NCBI GenBank assembly: GCA_003427395.1
Contig: BFEA01000618.1
Location: 807,410 to 832,454, forward strand
DNA: 25,045 nucleotides
DNA from: Chara braunii
Lineage: Eukaryota; Streptophyta; Charophyceae; Charales; Characeae
Reading direction: 5' to 3'
Below the pieces are notes generated by a model. That model ran no database searches. It had not been told where the DNA came from and worked only from the letters and a program-made list of their open reading frames with translations. A program made the translations under genes and the position numbers. Below, piece by piece: positions 25,041-25,045 of this stretch (its first letter is position 1; each line of letters opens with the position of its first letter).

Positions 25041-25045
25041 ACCCC

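Overview
This is a repeat-dominated piece of a eukaryotic nuclear genome, probably from the green lineage (streptophyte). Two features support that. The first is a retroelement primer-binding site of the initiator-tRNA-Met type common in plant LTR elements (9000-9011, minus strand). The second is a degenerate U6 snRNA copy whose 3' end follows the plant rather than the animal consensus (22155-22247). Long GA/CT microsatellites, a 202-base assembly gap and a single undetermined base fit a large draft genome. A charophyte alga such as Chara is my guess only; no sequence search was possible.

Layout. 1-220: tandem 88-bp repeat. 450-9011: the internal region of a Ty3/gypsy LTR retrotransposon on the minus strand, read from high to low coordinates: primer-binding site, gag (8970 to about 7690), gag-protease linker, aspartic protease, a long pro-RT linker, reverse transcriptase, RNase H, integrase. 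It is dead: frameshifts, in-frame stops, a changed YxDD box and a lost integrase glutamate. A 2.1-kb foreign block (2561-4681) splits the RT just after YxDD and holds short GC-rich A-tailed repeats, a long-range inverted repeat and a tRNA-3'-end-like segment. 9012-13100: mostly unrecognised sequence (possible 5' LTR, purine-rich tract, two unassigned ORFs, the N gap, a SINE-like repeat). 13139-16243: a dense cluster of palindromic and tandem structures (33-bp, 22-bp and roughly 240-bp inverted repeats and two foldback MITE-like elements). 16356-18075: a 5'-truncated LINE on the minus strand with poly(A) and a perfect 13-bp target-site duplication. 18100-19900: no recognised gene, a small hairpin and a GA microsatellite. 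19909-20132: the best candidate for a host exon, a membrane-anchor-like N-terminus resembling Delta24-sterol reductases (tentative). 20669-21945: diverged tandem repeats. 22155-22247: U6 retropseudogene. 22480-25045: simple-sequence-rich DNA ending in a 450-bp polypyrimidine tract.

No gene cluster or operon exists here. The content is layered transposition: gypsy disrupted by a later insertion and small A-tailed repeats, a LINE insertion nearby, and snRNA and SINE-like copies that such a LINE could have mobilised.
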